In this document: in pieces, positions 27,088 through 36,764 of the stretch
Numbering within the stretch: position 1 is the stretch's first letter
How the letters are laid out: every line of letters begins with the position of its first letter
Source: Pseudarthrobacter oxydans
GTDB taxonomy: Bacteria; Actinomycetota; Actinomycetes; Actinomycetales; Micrococcaceae
Direction of reading: 5' to 3'
DNA length: 64,000 nucleotides
Assembly: GCF_034258515.1 (NCBI RefSeq)
Contig: NZ_CP139438.1
Span: forward strand, 868,001-932,000
Program-made: the position numbers and the translations under genes
The notes under the pieces: generated by a model
What the model was told of the DNA's origin: nothing
Databases searched by the model: none
What the model saw: only the letters and a program-made list of their open reading frames with translations

Positions 27088-28758
27088 ATGACTGCAACCC
27101 TTGTAGCCAAGGACGTTTCCGGCGGTCATGACCACCGGCAGCTTTTCTCCGGGCTTTCCCTGACCGTCGCGCCCGGGGACGTAGTGGGCGTGGTGGGTGC
27201 CAACGGAGCCGGGAAGTCGACGCTGCTCCGGCTTCTGGCGGGCGTGGACGAGCCGCAGGACGGCTCGGTCAGTCTTGCCCCTGCCGACGCTTTCGTGGGG
27301 TGGCTTCCCCAGGAGCATGAACGGGTGCCGGGTGAAACCGTTGCGGGGTACATTGCGCGGCGCACGGGTTGTGCACAGGCCACGGCCGACATGGAAGCCA
27401 CGGCGGAGGCGCTCGGAGCAGGTGCCCCGGGAGCCGATGATGCCTATGCACTGGCTTTCGACCGGTGGATGGCTTCGGGTGCGGCCGACCTGGACGACCG
27501 GCTTCCAGCGGTATTGGCGGACCTTGGGCTGGAGACCGGCCCGGATGCGGCCATGACGGCCCTTTCCGGCGGGCAGGCCGCGCGGGTTGCGCTGGCTGCG
27601 CTGCTCCTGAGCCGGTTTGACGTGGTGCTGCTGGATGAACCCACCAATGACCTTGACCTGGAGGGCCTCGACAAGCTCGAGGACTTCGTCAAAGGCCTGC
27701 GGGGCGGTGCTGTGCTGGTGAGCCACGACCGCGAGTTCCTGGCCCGCTGTGTCACCACGGTGGTGGAACTGGACCTGGCGCAGAATGCCGTGGCAGTCTA
27801 CGACGGCGGCTATGACGCCTTCCTCGAGGAACGCGCCGTTGCCCGGCGGCACGCCCGCGAAAAGTACGAGGAGTTTGCGGCCACCAAGGCCGACCTGGTG
27901 TCCCGGGCCCGGACCCAGCGTGAATGGAGCTCCCAGGGCGTCCGGAATGCCATGAAAAAGAGCCCGGACAATGACAAGATCCGCCGCGCCGCCAGCACCG
28001 AGTCTTCAGAGAAGCAGGCCCAGAAAGTGCGGCAGATGGAGTCCCGCATTGCAAGGCTGGATGTGGTGGAAGAGCCGCGGAAAGAATGGCAGCTCCAGTT
28101 CTCCATCGGCAAGGCACCCCGCTCCAGTTCCGTGGTTGCGACGCTCCGCGATGCCGTGGTCCGGCAGGGCGGCTTCACCCTGGGACCCGTCAACCTCCAG
28201 CTCAACGCGGGGGAGCGGATTGGCATTACCGGACCCAACGGTGCCGGGAAGTCCACCCTGCTGCGGCTGCTGCTGGGCGGCATCGAGCCCGATTCCGGCA
28301 GTGCCGCCATGGGGGCCTCCGTGGCCATTGGCGAGATTGACCAGGCCCGCGGGCTGCTGGCCGGCAACCTGACCCTGGCTGACGCCGTCGAGGCAGTCCT
28401 GGTGGATCTGACCGCGGCCGAGGTCCGCACCCTGCTTGCCAAGTTCGGCCTAAGGGCGGACCACACGTCCCGGACCGTCGACTCCCTGTCGCCGGGCGAG
28501 CGGACCCGGGCCGCGCTCGCGCTGCTGCAGGCCCGCGGCGTGAACCTCCTGGTCCTGGACGAGCCCACCAACCACCTTGACCTTCCCGCCATCGAGCAGC
28601 TGGAGGAGGCCCTGGAAAGCTACGATGGTGCCCTGCTTTTGGTGACCCACGACCGGCGGCTCCTGGAAAACGTGCGGCTGGATGTACGTTGGAATGTGGA
28701 TAACGGCGTCATTACGGAAATGCCGGGCGCCAGCGCCCCGAAAGGCACCAGAAAATGA
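27088..28758 (+). CDS. ABC-F family ribosome-associated ATPase
   Basis: A 556-residue protein with two ABC domains and no membrane segment. Domain 1: Walker A VGANGAGKST, signature LSGGQAARVA, Walker B VVLLDEPTNDLDLEG. Domain 2: Walker A ITGPNGAGKST, signature LSPGERTRAA, Walker B LLVLDEPTNHLDLP. The linker (about 250-340) is charged and helical, as in ABC-F proteins that act on the ribosome. The ATG at 27088 has AAAGGA 7 bases upstream; the frame is open back to 26926, through the attenuator. It overlaps the downstream exporter gene (ATGA, 28755-28758). Confidence 0.9.
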   Translation: MTATLVAKDVSGGHDHRQLFSGLSLTVAPGDVVGVVGANGAGKSTLLRLLAGVDEPQDGSVSLAPADAFVGWLPQEHERVPGETVAGYIARRTGCAQATADMEATAEALGAGAPGADDAYALAFDRWMASGAADLDDRLPAVLADLGLETGPDAAMTALSGGQAARVALAALLLSRFDVVLLDEPTNDLDLEGLDKLEDFVKGLRGGAVLVSHDREFLARCVTTVVELDLAQNAVAVYDGGYDAFLEERAVARRHAREKYEEFAATKADLVSRARTQREWSSQGVRNAMKKSPDNDKIRRAASTESSEKQAQKVRQMESRIARLDVVEEPRKEWQLQFSIGKAPRSSSVVATLRDAVVRQGGFTLGPVNLQLNAGERIGITGPNGAGKSTLLRLLLGGIEPDSGSAAMGASVAIGEIDQARGLLAGNLTLADAVEAVLVDLTAAEVRTLLAKFGLRADHTSRTVDSLSPGERTRAALALLQARGVNLLVLDEPTNHLDLPAIEQLEEALESYDGALLLVTHDRRLLENVRLDVRWNVDNGVITEMPGASAPKGTRK

Positions 28759-30668
28759 GTATGGACCGGGTGGCCTGGAGCTCCCTCTACAACATCGCCC
28801 GCGCTACGAACGGCTCCAAGCCGTTCTCCAAGGAGCTCCTCAAGCGCGTGTTCGGCTTCGCCCGGCCGCATCGCGGAAAGCTCACCGCCTTCGTGCTGCT
28901 GTCCATCGTGATGGCGGTCCTTGCGGTGGCCACACCCGTGCTCGCAGGCCAGGTGGTCGACGCGATCATCGCGAAGGCGGACGCCGGAACGGTGATATGG
29001 CTGGCGGTGCTGATCGCGGTCGCAGCCGTGGCAGAAGCCGGGCTTGGACTGGTGACGCGCTGGCTGTCCTCTTCGATCGGTGAGGGCGTGATCCTGGACC
29101 TGCGCACCAAGGTTTTCGACCACGTGCAGAAGATGCCGATAGCGTTCTTCACGCGCACCCGCACCGGCGCGCTGGTCAGTCGGCTCAACAACGATGTGAT
29201 CGGCGCGCAGTCGGCTTTCGCCGGCACGCTCTCCGGCGTGGTCAGCAACGTGGTGGCGCTGGCCTTGACGCTGGTGGTGATGCTGAACAAGTCCTGGCTG
29301 GTGACTGTGCTGGCCATGATCCTGCTTCCGATCTTCCTGATCCCGGCCCGCCGGATGGGTTCCCGGCTGGCGGAGCTGCGCCGCGAGGCCGCCGAACACA
29401 ACGCCACCATGGGCACGCAGATGACGGAGCGTTTCTCCGCCCCCGGCGCCACGCTGGTAAAGCTCTTCGGCCGCCCGGACGAAGAATCCCGTGAATTCGC
29501 CCTCCGGGCCGGCCGGGTGCGGGACATCGGCGTCCGCACGGCAATGCTCCAGTTCACCTTTGTCACGGCACTGACCCTGGTCTCCGCACTGGCTCTCGCC
29601 CTGGTCTACGGCCTGGGCGGATGGCTGGCGCTCGGAGGCCAACTCGCCGCAGGCGACGTTGTTGTGCTGGCTTTGCTGCTTACCCGGCTCTACGCCCCGC
29701 TGACCGCACTCTCCAATGCCCGGGTCGAGATCATGAGCGCCCTGGTCAGCTTTGAGCGCGTGTTCGAGATCCTGGACCTCAAGCCGCTCATCCGGGAAAA
29801 GCCGGATGCGGTGGAATCGCCGCGCGGCCCGCTCTCGGTGGAGTTCGACAACGTCCGCTTCTCCTACCCCTCTGCGGACAAGGTCTCCCTGGCTTCACTC
29901 GAAGACGTCTCCATCCTTGACACCCGCGGCGGGGAGGAAGTCCTGCACGGTATCAGTTTCCGGGTGGAGCCCGGGCAGACCGTGGCGCTGGTGGGCTCCT
30001 CCGGCGCCGGCAAGTCGACCATCGCGCAGCTGCTGGCCCGGCTCTACGATGTGGATTCCGGCGCCGTCCGCTTCGGCGGCGTGGAGCGGGGCGCCGGGGT
30101 GGATGTCCGCGACCTGACCTTCGACTCCATGCGGCAGACCTTGGGCATGGTCACGCAGGACGGCCACCTCTTCCACGAATCCATCGCCTCCAACCTTCGG
30201 CTTGCCAGGCCGGATGCCACGGAAGCGGACATGTGGGAGGCCATCCGGCAGGCCAGGCTGGAAACCATGATCCGTTCCCTGCCGGACGGGCTGGACACCG
30301 TGGTGGGGGAGCGCGGCTACCGGCTTTCGGGCGGTGAACGGCAGCGCCTCACCATTGCGCGGCTGCTTATCGCCCAGCCGCGGGTGGTCATCCTCGATGA
30401 AGCAACGGCTGCCCTTGACTCCACCAACGAAGCGGCCGTACAGGCGGCACTGGGGGCCGCGCTCGAGGGGCGCACCGCCGTCGTGATTGCGCACCGACTG
30501 TCCACGGTCCGGGCCGCGGACGCCATCCTGGTAGTGGAGGACGGCCGGATCGTGGAACGCGGGACCCACACCGAACTGCTTGCTGCCGAAGGGCGGTACG
30601 CCGAGCTTTACCGGACGCAGTTCAACGAGGCCACGGCAGTAGCCCAGGAAGCAGTTCCGGAGTTCTAG
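28755..30668 (+). CDS. ABC exporter (fused permease and ATPase)
   Basis: A 637-residue half-transporter. The N-terminal six-helix ABC transmembrane domain (about 30-330) is followed by a nucleotide-binding domain with Walker A LVGSSGAGKSTIA, Q-loop VTQDGHLFHESI, signature YRLSGGERQRL, Walker B VVILDEATAALD and the switch His in VVIAHRLSTVR. It should form a homodimer or heterodimer exporting drugs, lipids or peptides. Its start overlaps the ABC-F stop, so the two are co-translated under the attenuator. The combination suggests antibiotic or stress response, which is inference. Confidence 0.9.
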   Translation: MSMDRVAWSSLYNIARATNGSKPFSKELLKRVFGFARPHRGKLTAFVLLSIVMAVLAVATPVLAGQVVDAIIAKADAGTVIWLAVLIAVAAVAEAGLGLVTRWLSSSIGEGVILDLRTKVFDHVQKMPIAFFTRTRTGALVSRLNNDVIGAQSAFAGTLSGVVSNVVALALTLVVMLNKSWLVTVLAMILLPIFLIPARRMGSRLAELRREAAEHNATMGTQMTERFSAPGATLVKLFGRPDEESREFALRAGRVRDIGVRTAMLQFTFVTALTLVSALALALVYGLGGWLALGGQLAAGDVVVLALLLTRLYAPLTALSNARVEIMSALVSFERVFEILDLKPLIREKPDAVESPRGPLSVEFDNVRFSYPSADKVSLASLEDVSILDTRGGEEVLHGISFRVEPGQTVALVGSSGAGKSTIAQLLARLYDVDSGAVRFGGVERGAGVDVRDLTFDSMRQTLGMVTQDGHLFHESIASNLRLARPDATEADMWEAIRQARLETMIRSLPDGLDTVVGERGYRLSGGERQRLTIARLLIAQPRVVILDEATAALDSTNEAAVQAALGAALEGRTAVVIAHRLSTVRAADAILVVEDGRIVERGTHTELLAAEGRYAELYRTQFNEATAVAQEAVPEF

Positions 30669-31102
30669 GCTCCCAAGGGAGCGCTGCCCGGCCTGGCGGC
30701 GAGCTCGGGCAGGATGTGGTCCGTCAGCAGCGGTGCCAGGTCTTCGACGGGTTCCGTGCCGCTGCCCACGGCAGCCAGGTCCAGCCAGCGGATTTCTTCG
30801 ATCTCCGCCGAGGGGCGGGCCGCCCATGTGCCCGGCGCAGTGAAGACGGTGGCTTCAATATCAGTGGCGACCTCGTTCGCGGCATCGGCAATCCAGACGC
30901 CCATCAGCTGCAGATCACGTGGGTCGAGGACGATGCCAACTTCTTCAGCCAGCTCCCGGGCTGCCGCCTGGACAGCTGTTTCGCCGGCCTCCGGCTTCCC
31001 GCCCGGGTGCATGAACATTGCCGTGCCGCGCTTCCTCACCGTGAGGAGCCGGCCGGCGTCGTCGAACACGCAGACGGCGGAGACCACAATGCGGTCCTTC
31101 AT
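30665..31102 (-). CDS. Nudix hydrolase
   Basis: A 145-residue Nudix domain protein. The Nudix box is complete: GGKPEAGETAVQ followed by AARELAEEVGIVL, carrying the metal-binding Glu cluster. The N-terminal VVSAVCVFDDAGRLLTVRK is typical. These enzymes hydrolyse nucleoside diphosphates linked to another group; the substrate cannot be read here. It overlaps the upstream DUF6314 gene (ATGA, 31099-31102), and its stop overlaps the end of the convergent ABC exporter gene. Confidence 0.9.
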   Translation of the reverse strand: MKDRIVVSAVCVFDDAGRLLTVRKRGTAMFMHPGGKPEAGETAVQAAARELAEEVGIVLDPRDLQLMGVWIADAANEVATDIEATVFTAPGTWAARPSAEIEEIRWLDLAAVGSGTEPVEDLAPLLTDHILPELAARPGSAPLGA

Positions 31103-31587
31103 GCGGCAACGCCCGGGATCCGGACCAGATGCGAGGCCAGCAGCAGGTCCTTCTTTGGGCCCTTCACGTCCCACGTGTAGCTGAAGCTGTTGGCGTCCCC
31201 ATAGGTGTAGGCGACGCGGTAGGTGTCGGGATCGCACCAGTGCTGGTCCAGGTTCGCCTCCGGAGTGAAGCTCATGGTGTGGAAGGGTCGGCCGTCCGGG
31301 AAGAAAACGTCCAGTGCGTCCGGGCGGGCTGTGCTTTTCAGCAGGTATTCGCGGGAAGCGGGGCCTGTAAAGGACGGCCAGCGCATGGTGCCTTCCTCGC
31401 GAAGGGCCAGGCCGTCGTCGTCCGTGGGAGCAAAATGCGCGACGCCGGAAAAGGTGCCGCGGGTGCCCTCCGCGCGGTCCAGCAGGTCCCGCTGGACGGC
31501 CCACCGTCCCGCCTCTGCGGCGCGGCCGGGCCCGTTGGCGCCAAGGAGGTAGGCGCGAAGCCGGAACTCCGGGGAAGGATCGTTCAA
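31099..31587 (-). CDS. DUF6314 family protein
   Basis: A 162-residue protein of the DUF6314 type, a small beta-rich domain with characteristic FSGVAHFAPT, LALREEGTMRW, SREYLLKSTA, DGRPFHTMSF and HWCDPDTYRVAYTY segments. The function is unknown; the fold and sequence suggest ligand binding. Translationally coupled to the downstream Nudix hydrolase gene, which suggests a shared nucleotide or metabolite substrate. Just upstream, on the same strand, is a tRNA-Arg gene. Confidence 0.78.
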   Translation of the reverse strand: MNDPSPEFRLRAYLLGANGPGRAAEAGRWAVQRDLLDRAEGTRGTFSGVAHFAPTDDDGLALREEGTMRWPSFTGPASREYLLKSTARPDALDVFFPDGRPFHTMSFTPEANLDQHWCDPDTYRVAYTYGDANSFSYTWDVKGPKKDLLLASHLVRIPGVAA

Positions 31588-31588
31588 G

Positions 31589-31661
31589 TGCCCTCGATTG
31601 GAATCGAACCAACGACACCGGCTTTAGGAGAGCCGTGCTCTATCCACTGAGCTACGAGGGC
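31589..31661 (-). tRNA. tRNA-Arg (CCU anticodon)
   Basis: A 73-nt cloverleaf on the minus strand: acceptor GCCCTCG/CGAGGGC with discriminator A, D-arm GCTC/GAGC, anticodon stem CGGCT/AGCCG around the loop CTCCTAA (anticodon CCU, reading AGG), and a T-arm with TTCGATT. CCA is not encoded. No integrase or truncated copy is visible next to it. Confidence 0.95.
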
Positions 31662-31743
31662 TTGCGTCCGTAGGATCGGCGGGCCAGTCCGGCCGGACAC
31701 GGATACAAGCATACAAGGTGCGGGGCCGTACTACGCTCAAGGC

Positions 31744-32499
31744 ATGAGTTCAGCGCCGTCCGCCGCCCCAGCCTTCGCCTTCATTCCGGACACCACCTCC
31801 ACACGGCAGTACATCGGCGCGTGGTCCGTCCTGAGCGTGCTGCAATATTTCGCGGCGGAGGCGGCAGTGATCGGAGCGTGGGCAGGACCCGCCGCCTACG
31901 ACCTCCGGACCGGCTATATCAGCGACCTCGGGGCACTGAACTGCGGAATTTATGACGGCCGCCAGGTGTGTTCCCCGCTGAACTGGCTGATGAACGCCTC
32001 GTTCGTGGTCCAGGGCCTGGGGATGCTGCTGGGTGCTGTTTTGCTGACGTCCGGGCTGCTGTGCGTGGCGGCCCGGGCGGATCTGCGGGCGCAGCCGCGG
32101 CGGCGGCCCTGGATGGCGGCTGTCTGGGTGCGGATCCTGACCGGGGCGGCCGGGGCCGGGACTGTGATCGTGGGACTGGTGCCGGAGGATGCGGGCTCCA
32201 GCTGGCACCTCGTGGGCGCTGTGGTGTACTTCCTCACCGGGGCGGCCGCCCTGTTGGTGCTGGGCGTCCTTTGGCTGCGGAAGACCGCTTTCGCCTGGTT
32301 CATCCTGGCCTGCGGCGCTGTTTCCTTCGCTGCTTTGGTAACCGGCGGGCTGACGCGCATGGACGTGCCGGAGCCGGGCACGCTGGAGCGGCTGATGGGC
32401 TACCCGGTCACGGTGGGCATGGCCACCGCAGGCTTGGTGATTGCGCACCGCGTGCACCGGCACCGCAAGGAGGTCCGGGCCCGGGCTGCGGTCAGCTAG
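31744..32499 (+). CDS. DUF998 family membrane protein
   Basis: A 251-residue protein with about six hydrophobic helices and the DUF998 pattern: DLRTGYISDLGALNCGIYD after TM1, CSPLNWLMNASFVVQGLGML, then IVGLVPEDAGSSWHLVGAVV. The function is unknown. Transcribed convergently with the next membrane-protein gene, whose stop it overlaps by a few bases. Confidence 0.78.
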   Translation: MSSAPSAAPAFAFIPDTTSTRQYIGAWSVLSVLQYFAAEAAVIGAWAGPAAYDLRTGYISDLGALNCGIYDGRQVCSPLNWLMNASFVVQGLGMLLGAVLLTSGLLCVAARADLRAQPRRRPWMAAVWVRILTGAAGAGTVIVGLVPEDAGSSWHLVGAVVYFLTGAAALLVLGVLWLRKTAFAWFILACGAVSFAALVTGGLTRMDVPEPGTLERLMGYPVTVGMATAGLVIAHRVHRHRKEVRARAAVS

Positions 32500-33121
32500 C
32501 TGCCTTCGGCTTCCGGGTACCGAGGACGACTGCGGCAGCGCCCGCGAGCACCTTCAGGACCAGCAGGACCCAGCCGGCAACGGTGAGGCCGGATGCAAGG
32601 GCAACTTGGCCGGCGTCGGGTGTTTCTGCTCCCAGCATGCCGTCGATAGCCACGTTTGCCCAGAGCCGCACCACGACGAAGAGCAGCGGGAGAGCCCAAA
32701 GCGCCCAGCGCAGCGCCTTCCGGGCAACGTTCGTGCTGATCAGCAGCAGCCACGTGAACCCGAAGATCAGCGGAAACAGGGTGCCCGCCGTCTTGTGCAC
32801 GTAGTTGAGCTGACCGCGGGCGTCCGCGTCCATGGCGGCCTGCAGCGTGCCGACGTAGGAGGGGTCGAAACCGCCAATGAGGGAGTCCGGCATGGCCAGG
32901 CCGCCGGAGAGTTGCCGGAGCTGGTCCAGGGTCAGCAGGTGCAGGTACCAGAAAAGGAACAGGCTGGCCACGACGCCCGCGATGAGGATGAGGTTGCTGT
33001 TGCTTTGGGCTTTTTGCGGGGTACGGGCCGTGGTGGGGTTCACCACGGGCGGGAGGTGGTGCTGGGGTACCGCCGCCCTGGAACCGTGCTTCTTGATCCG
33101 CTGGGCAGGTGTCTTGGCCAT
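32492..33121 (-). CDS. Four-TM membrane protein, unknown function
   Basis: A 209-residue protein: a cytoplasmic basic N terminus (AKTPAQRIKKHGSR), TM1 (about 45-64), an exterior loop with LDQLRQLSGGLAMPDSLIGG, and three further hydrophobic helices (about 110-205), ending in a basic tail (GTRKPKAAS). An in-frame ATG at 33142 would add seven residues. No family is recognised. Divergent from the inositol-monophosphatase-like gene, with only a short gap between them. Confidence 0.65.
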   Translation of the reverse strand: MAKTPAQRIKKHGSRAAVPQHHLPPVVNPTTARTPQKAQSNSNLILIAGVVASLFLFWYLHLLTLDQLRQLSGGLAMPDSLIGGFDPSYVGTLQAAMDADARGQLNYVHKTAGTLFPLIFGFTWLLLISTNVARKALRWALWALPLLFVVVRLWANVAIDGMLGAETPDAGQVALASGLTVAGWVLLVLKVLAGAAAVVLGTRKPKAAS

Positions 33122-33153
33122 GGCACCATTATCGCGCCCCATAAACTGAAGCC

Positions 33154-33984
33154 ATGACCATTGGCCGGCACAGCGCTGTTGAACTTGACCCTTCACTTGA
33201 CGACTATCAGCTTGCGGCCGCCTTGGTGCGCGAGGCCGGCCAATTGGCGCTCCTGATGCGGATGGCAGGCCTGCAGTCGCAGCAGAAAACTTCCATCTCG
33301 GATGTCGTGACAGCGGCCGACCATGCAGCGGAAGCCTATGTCCTGGAGCAGCTGCAGCGCTGCCGGCCCCAGGACGGCATCCTGGGTGAGGAAGGCGCGT
33401 CCGTGCAGGGCAGCAGCGGCCGCACCTGGGTGATTGATCCCGTGGACGGCACCTACAACTTCCTGCACGGCTCCACATACTGGTGCTCGGCCATCGCCCT
33501 GAAAGACCAGTCCGACGTGGTGCTGGGCGCCATCTTCCAGCCGGAGGAGGACAAGCTCTGGCTGGGTGGACGGTCGCACCCCGCCACCCTGAACGGCGAA
33601 CAGCTGACGGTTTTCCACGACAACAGGGGAGAGCGGAACGCGACCGCCGTTGCCGAGCTGGGGGCAGCCACCTATATCCACCCCAGCTGGCTGATGGACC
33701 CTCTCTGCGCCATGCCCTGGCATGCGGCGGCAACATCGGCCGCTGCCCTGCGGATGCTCGGCTCCGGCTCCTGCGACCTTGGCAGGGTAGCGGATGGGCA
33801 GATCGGCTGCTGGTTCCAGCACAGCTGCCCGGAATGGGACTGGCTGCCCGGCAAGGCGATCGTGCGGGCCGCCGGAGGTGCTGTGGACACCGTGCGCGTG
33901 AACGGGCTGGAATGGTTCATGGCAGGAGGCGCGACGGCGGTACGCGAGTTGCGTGCGGCCCTCGCGTCAGGTTCGGTGGCCTAG
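33154..33984 (+). CDS. Inositol-monophosphatase family phosphatase
   Basis: A 276-residue Mg2+-dependent phosphatase. Family motifs: EEG (ILGEEGAS), DPVDGTYNFLHG (metal-binding), and the C-terminal PEWDWLPGKAIVRAAGG in place of the usual W-D-x-A-A motif. Substrates in the family include inositol-1-phosphate, histidinol-phosphate and 3'-phosphoadenosine phosphate. This sequence does not settle which; a link to the inositol genes 9 kb away is only speculative. Confidence 0.85.
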   Translation: MTIGRHSAVELDPSLDDYQLAAALVREAGQLALLMRMAGLQSQQKTSISDVVTAADHAAEAYVLEQLQRCRPQDGILGEEGASVQGSSGRTWVIDPVDGTYNFLHGSTYWCSAIALKDQSDVVLGAIFQPEEDKLWLGGRSHPATLNGEQLTVFHDNRGERNATAVAELGAATYIHPSWLMDPLCAMPWHAAATSAAALRMLGSGSCDLGRVADGQIGCWFQHSCPEWDWLPGKAIVRAAGGAVDTVRVNGLEWFMAGGATAVRELRAALASGSVA

Positions 33985-34097
33985 GGGCATGCCACAGCCC
34001 AGGCACGGCACGCACCCCTCAGCGCTATGTGGATAAAGCCCCGTAATCCACAGCCTGGAACTGGGTGTCGGCCCCACCGCCTAGACTTGTAGGCACC

Positions 34098-36641
34098 ATG
34101 GATATGTTGTTTGACCCGTACTCTGACGGACCGTTCAAGGCCGCTTCCGCAGCGGCTTCCCGCACCAAGTCGCGACCTGACGGCGCTACGGCGGCTGGTC
34201 CTGGCGGTTCTGCGCCCTGGGAGAACCGGCCAGGTGCGGGCCTTGCGGGCAGCAACCACGAGCCTGATGCTCAGCACGGGGAGGGGCATCGCCACGGCAA
34301 TCGCAGGCCGGACGCAGCCCAGCTCCTGGAGGGGTTGAACCCGCAGCAGGAAGAAGCGGTCAAACACGTCGGGCCCGCCCTGCTGATCGTGGCCGGCGCC
34401 GGTTCGGGCAAGACCCGTGTGCTTAGCAACAGGATCGCCTACCTGATCGCCACCGGACGTGCCCACCACGGCGAAATCCTGGCCATCACCTTCACGAACA
34501 AGGCCGCGGCGGAAATGCGGGAACGCATCGAAAAGCTCGTGGGCGGACGTGCCAAGATCATGTGGATTTCCACGTTCCATTCATCCTGCGTCCGCATCCT
34601 TCGGCAGGAGGCGGCAAATGTCGGCCTGAAGTCGAACTTCTCCATCTACGACTCCGCGGACTCGCTCCGGCTCGTCACCCAAGTATCCAAAGCCCTGGAC
34701 CTGGATCCCAAGAAGTTCGCACCCAAGGCCATCCAGCACAAGATTTCCGCCTTGAAGAACGAACTCATCGATGCTGACTCGTACGCCTCTGCCGCGAACT
34801 ACAACGATCCTTTCGAGCAGGCCGTAGCCGATGTCTTCAAGGGCTATACCCAGCGGCTGCGCCAGGCGAATGCCATGGACTTTGACGACCTCATCGCGGA
34901 GACCGTCTACATGTTCCGGGCTTTCCCCGCGCTTGCTGAGTCCTACCGGCGCCGGTTCAGGCATGTGCTTGTGGACGAATACCAGGACACCAACCATGCC
35001 CAGTACGCGCTGGTCCGGGAAATCGTGGGGGAAGGTCCGGGTGCGTCAGAGCTGACGGTCGTGGGTGATTCCGATCAGTCCATCTACGCATTCCGCGGCG
35101 CCGACATCCGCAACATCGTCGAGTTCGAAAAGGACTATCCCGAGGCCCGGACCATCAAGCTGGAGCAGAATTACCGTTCCACCCAGAACATTCTCAGCGC
35201 AGCGAACTCCGTCATCTCAAGGAACCCGAACCGTCCCGAGAAGCGGCTGTGGACGGCGGAGGGGGACGGCCACAAAATCATCGGTTATGTGGGCGAGAAC
35301 GAGCACGACGAAGCCCAGTTCATTGCCAAGGAGATTGACCGGCTCCAGGACGAAGACAACCTCCGTCCCGGCGATGTCGCTATTTTCTACCGCACCAATG
35401 CCCAGTCCCGCTCCATCGAAGACGTCCTGGTCCGCGTGGGCCTGCCCTACAAGGTGGTGGGCGGCACGCGCTTCTACGAGCGCAAGGAGATCAAGGACGC
35501 CCTCGCCTACCTGCGCGTCCTGGTCAACCCGGACGACGACGTCAACCTCCGCCGGGTGCTTAACGAGCCGAAAAGGGGCATCGGAGACCGGGCCGAAGGC
35601 GCCGTAGCGGCACTGGCCCAGCGCGAGCGGACCTCCTTTATGGACGCTGCACGCCGTGCTGACCAGGCTCCGGGAATGGCAACCCGGTCCGTGAACGCCG
35701 TCCTCGGTTTTGTGAAGCTGCTGGATGACCTCGCCGAGGTGGCTGCCGGTTCAGGCGCCGCGGCGGCATTGGAGGCAGTCCTGGAGCAGACCGGCTACCT
35801 TGCCGCGCTGCGCTCCAGCACTGACCCGCAGGACGAGTCGCGGGTGGAAAACCTGGCGGAACTCGTCGCCGTCGTCCGTGAGTATGAGCAGGAGAACCCG
35901 GAAGGGTCGCTGGGCGCCTTCCTGGAACAGGTCTCGCTGGTGGCAGACGCAGACCAGATCCCTGACGCGCCGGGAGCAGACATTGATGCCGCCGTGGCGG
36001 AAGCCAAACGGCTGGGCGTAGTCACGCTGATGACACTGCACACCGCGAAGGGCCTCGAGTTCCCGGTGGTGTTCCTGACCGGCATGGAACACGGACTGTT
36101 TCCGCATCAGCGCTCGGCCACGGACCCCAAGGAACTGGCCGAGGAACGCCGGCTTGCCTATGTGGGCCTAACCCGCGCGCGGAAACGGCTCTATGTCACC
36201 CGCTCCGAGGTCCGCAGCATGTGGGGGCAGAGCCAGTACAACCCGGCCAGCCAGTTCCTCGAGGAGATTCCCGCCGAACTCCTGGAGTGGAAGCGCGAGG
36301 GGACCAGCAGGCAGGGCGGCTGGGGGAGCAGCGGTTCCATCGGCTCCAACCGCTACAGCGGGTCCTTCTGGGGCGCGGGAACCGCGCGCGGTGCGTCGGC
36401 TGATGCCTCGGCCGGCTTCAATGCGGATGTTCCCGCCGCCATCGCGCGGAACCGCGTTCAGCCGCAAAAGGAAATTGTGGCGGTCAGCGTTGGGGACAAG
36501 GTCAACCACACCAGCTTCGGCAACGGAACAGTCCTGGCGCTTGAGGGAGCGGGGGACAAGACAGTGGCCAAGGTGAAGTTCGACGTCGGCGAGAAGCGGC
36601 TGCTGCTGCGCTACGCCCCGCTGACAAAGCTCGATGCCTGA
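34098..36641 (+). CDS. pcrA: UvrD/PcrA-family DNA helicase
   Basis: An 847-residue superfamily-1 helicase. After a low-complexity N terminus, motif I is VAGAGSGKTRVL, motif II VDEYQDTNHAQYAL, motif IV QNYRSTQNIL, motif V TLHTAKGLEFPVVFLTG and motif VI VGLTRARKRLY. A C-terminal Tudor-like domain (VSVGDKVNHTSFGNGTVLAL) is the PcrA extension that contacts RNA polymerase. It unwinds DNA in repair and in replication/transcription conflicts. The ATG at 34098 follows a GGCACC stretch; an in-frame GTG lies upstream at 34065. Confidence 0.93.
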   Translation: MDMLFDPYSDGPFKAASAAASRTKSRPDGATAAGPGGSAPWENRPGAGLAGSNHEPDAQHGEGHRHGNRRPDAAQLLEGLNPQQEEAVKHVGPALLIVAGAGSGKTRVLSNRIAYLIATGRAHHGEILAITFTNKAAAEMRERIEKLVGGRAKIMWISTFHSSCVRILRQEAANVGLKSNFSIYDSADSLRLVTQVSKALDLDPKKFAPKAIQHKISALKNELIDADSYASAANYNDPFEQAVADVFKGYTQRLRQANAMDFDDLIAETVYMFRAFPALAESYRRRFRHVLVDEYQDTNHAQYALVREIVGEGPGASELTVVGDSDQSIYAFRGADIRNIVEFEKDYPEARTIKLEQNYRSTQNILSAANSVISRNPNRPEKRLWTAEGDGHKIIGYVGENEHDEAQFIAKEIDRLQDEDNLRPGDVAIFYRTNAQSRSIEDVLVRVGLPYKVVGGTRFYERKEIKDALAYLRVLVNPDDDVNLRRVLNEPKRGIGDRAEGAVAALAQRERTSFMDAARRADQAPGMATRSVNAVLGFVKLLDDLAEVAAGSGAAAALEAVLEQTGYLAALRSSTDPQDESRVENLAELVAVVREYEQENPEGSLGAFLEQVSLVADADQIPDAPGADIDAAVAEAKRLGVVTLMTLHTAKGLEFPVVFLTGMEHGLFPHQRSATDPKELAEERRLAYVGLTRARKRLYVTRSEVRSMWGQSQYNPASQFLEEIPAELLEWKREGTSRQGGWGSSGSIGSNRYSGSFWGAGTARGASADASAGFNADVPAAIARNRVQPQKEIVAVSVGDKVNHTSFGNGTVLALEGAGDKTVAKVKFDVGEKRLLLRYAPLTKLDA

Positions 36642-36764
36642 CAGTCGCATAAGCCGCTCACCCCTTCACGGGCAAGGAACCATACCCCTTGCCGGTGCCG
36701 GGGCCCAGGGCTAAGGTTCAGGGACCGTCCCGCAGCAGCCGCAGGACCAGTCGGAGCAGGTCCA

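Noticed and set aside
31589-31661. tRNA-Arg as a possible integration site
   Set aside because: No integrase, no direct repeat of the tRNA end and no shift in composition were seen nearby.
36671-36693. Hairpin GGCAAGG/CCTTGCC after pcrA as a terminator
   Set aside because: Stem is only seven base pairs and no T-run follows; too weak to call.
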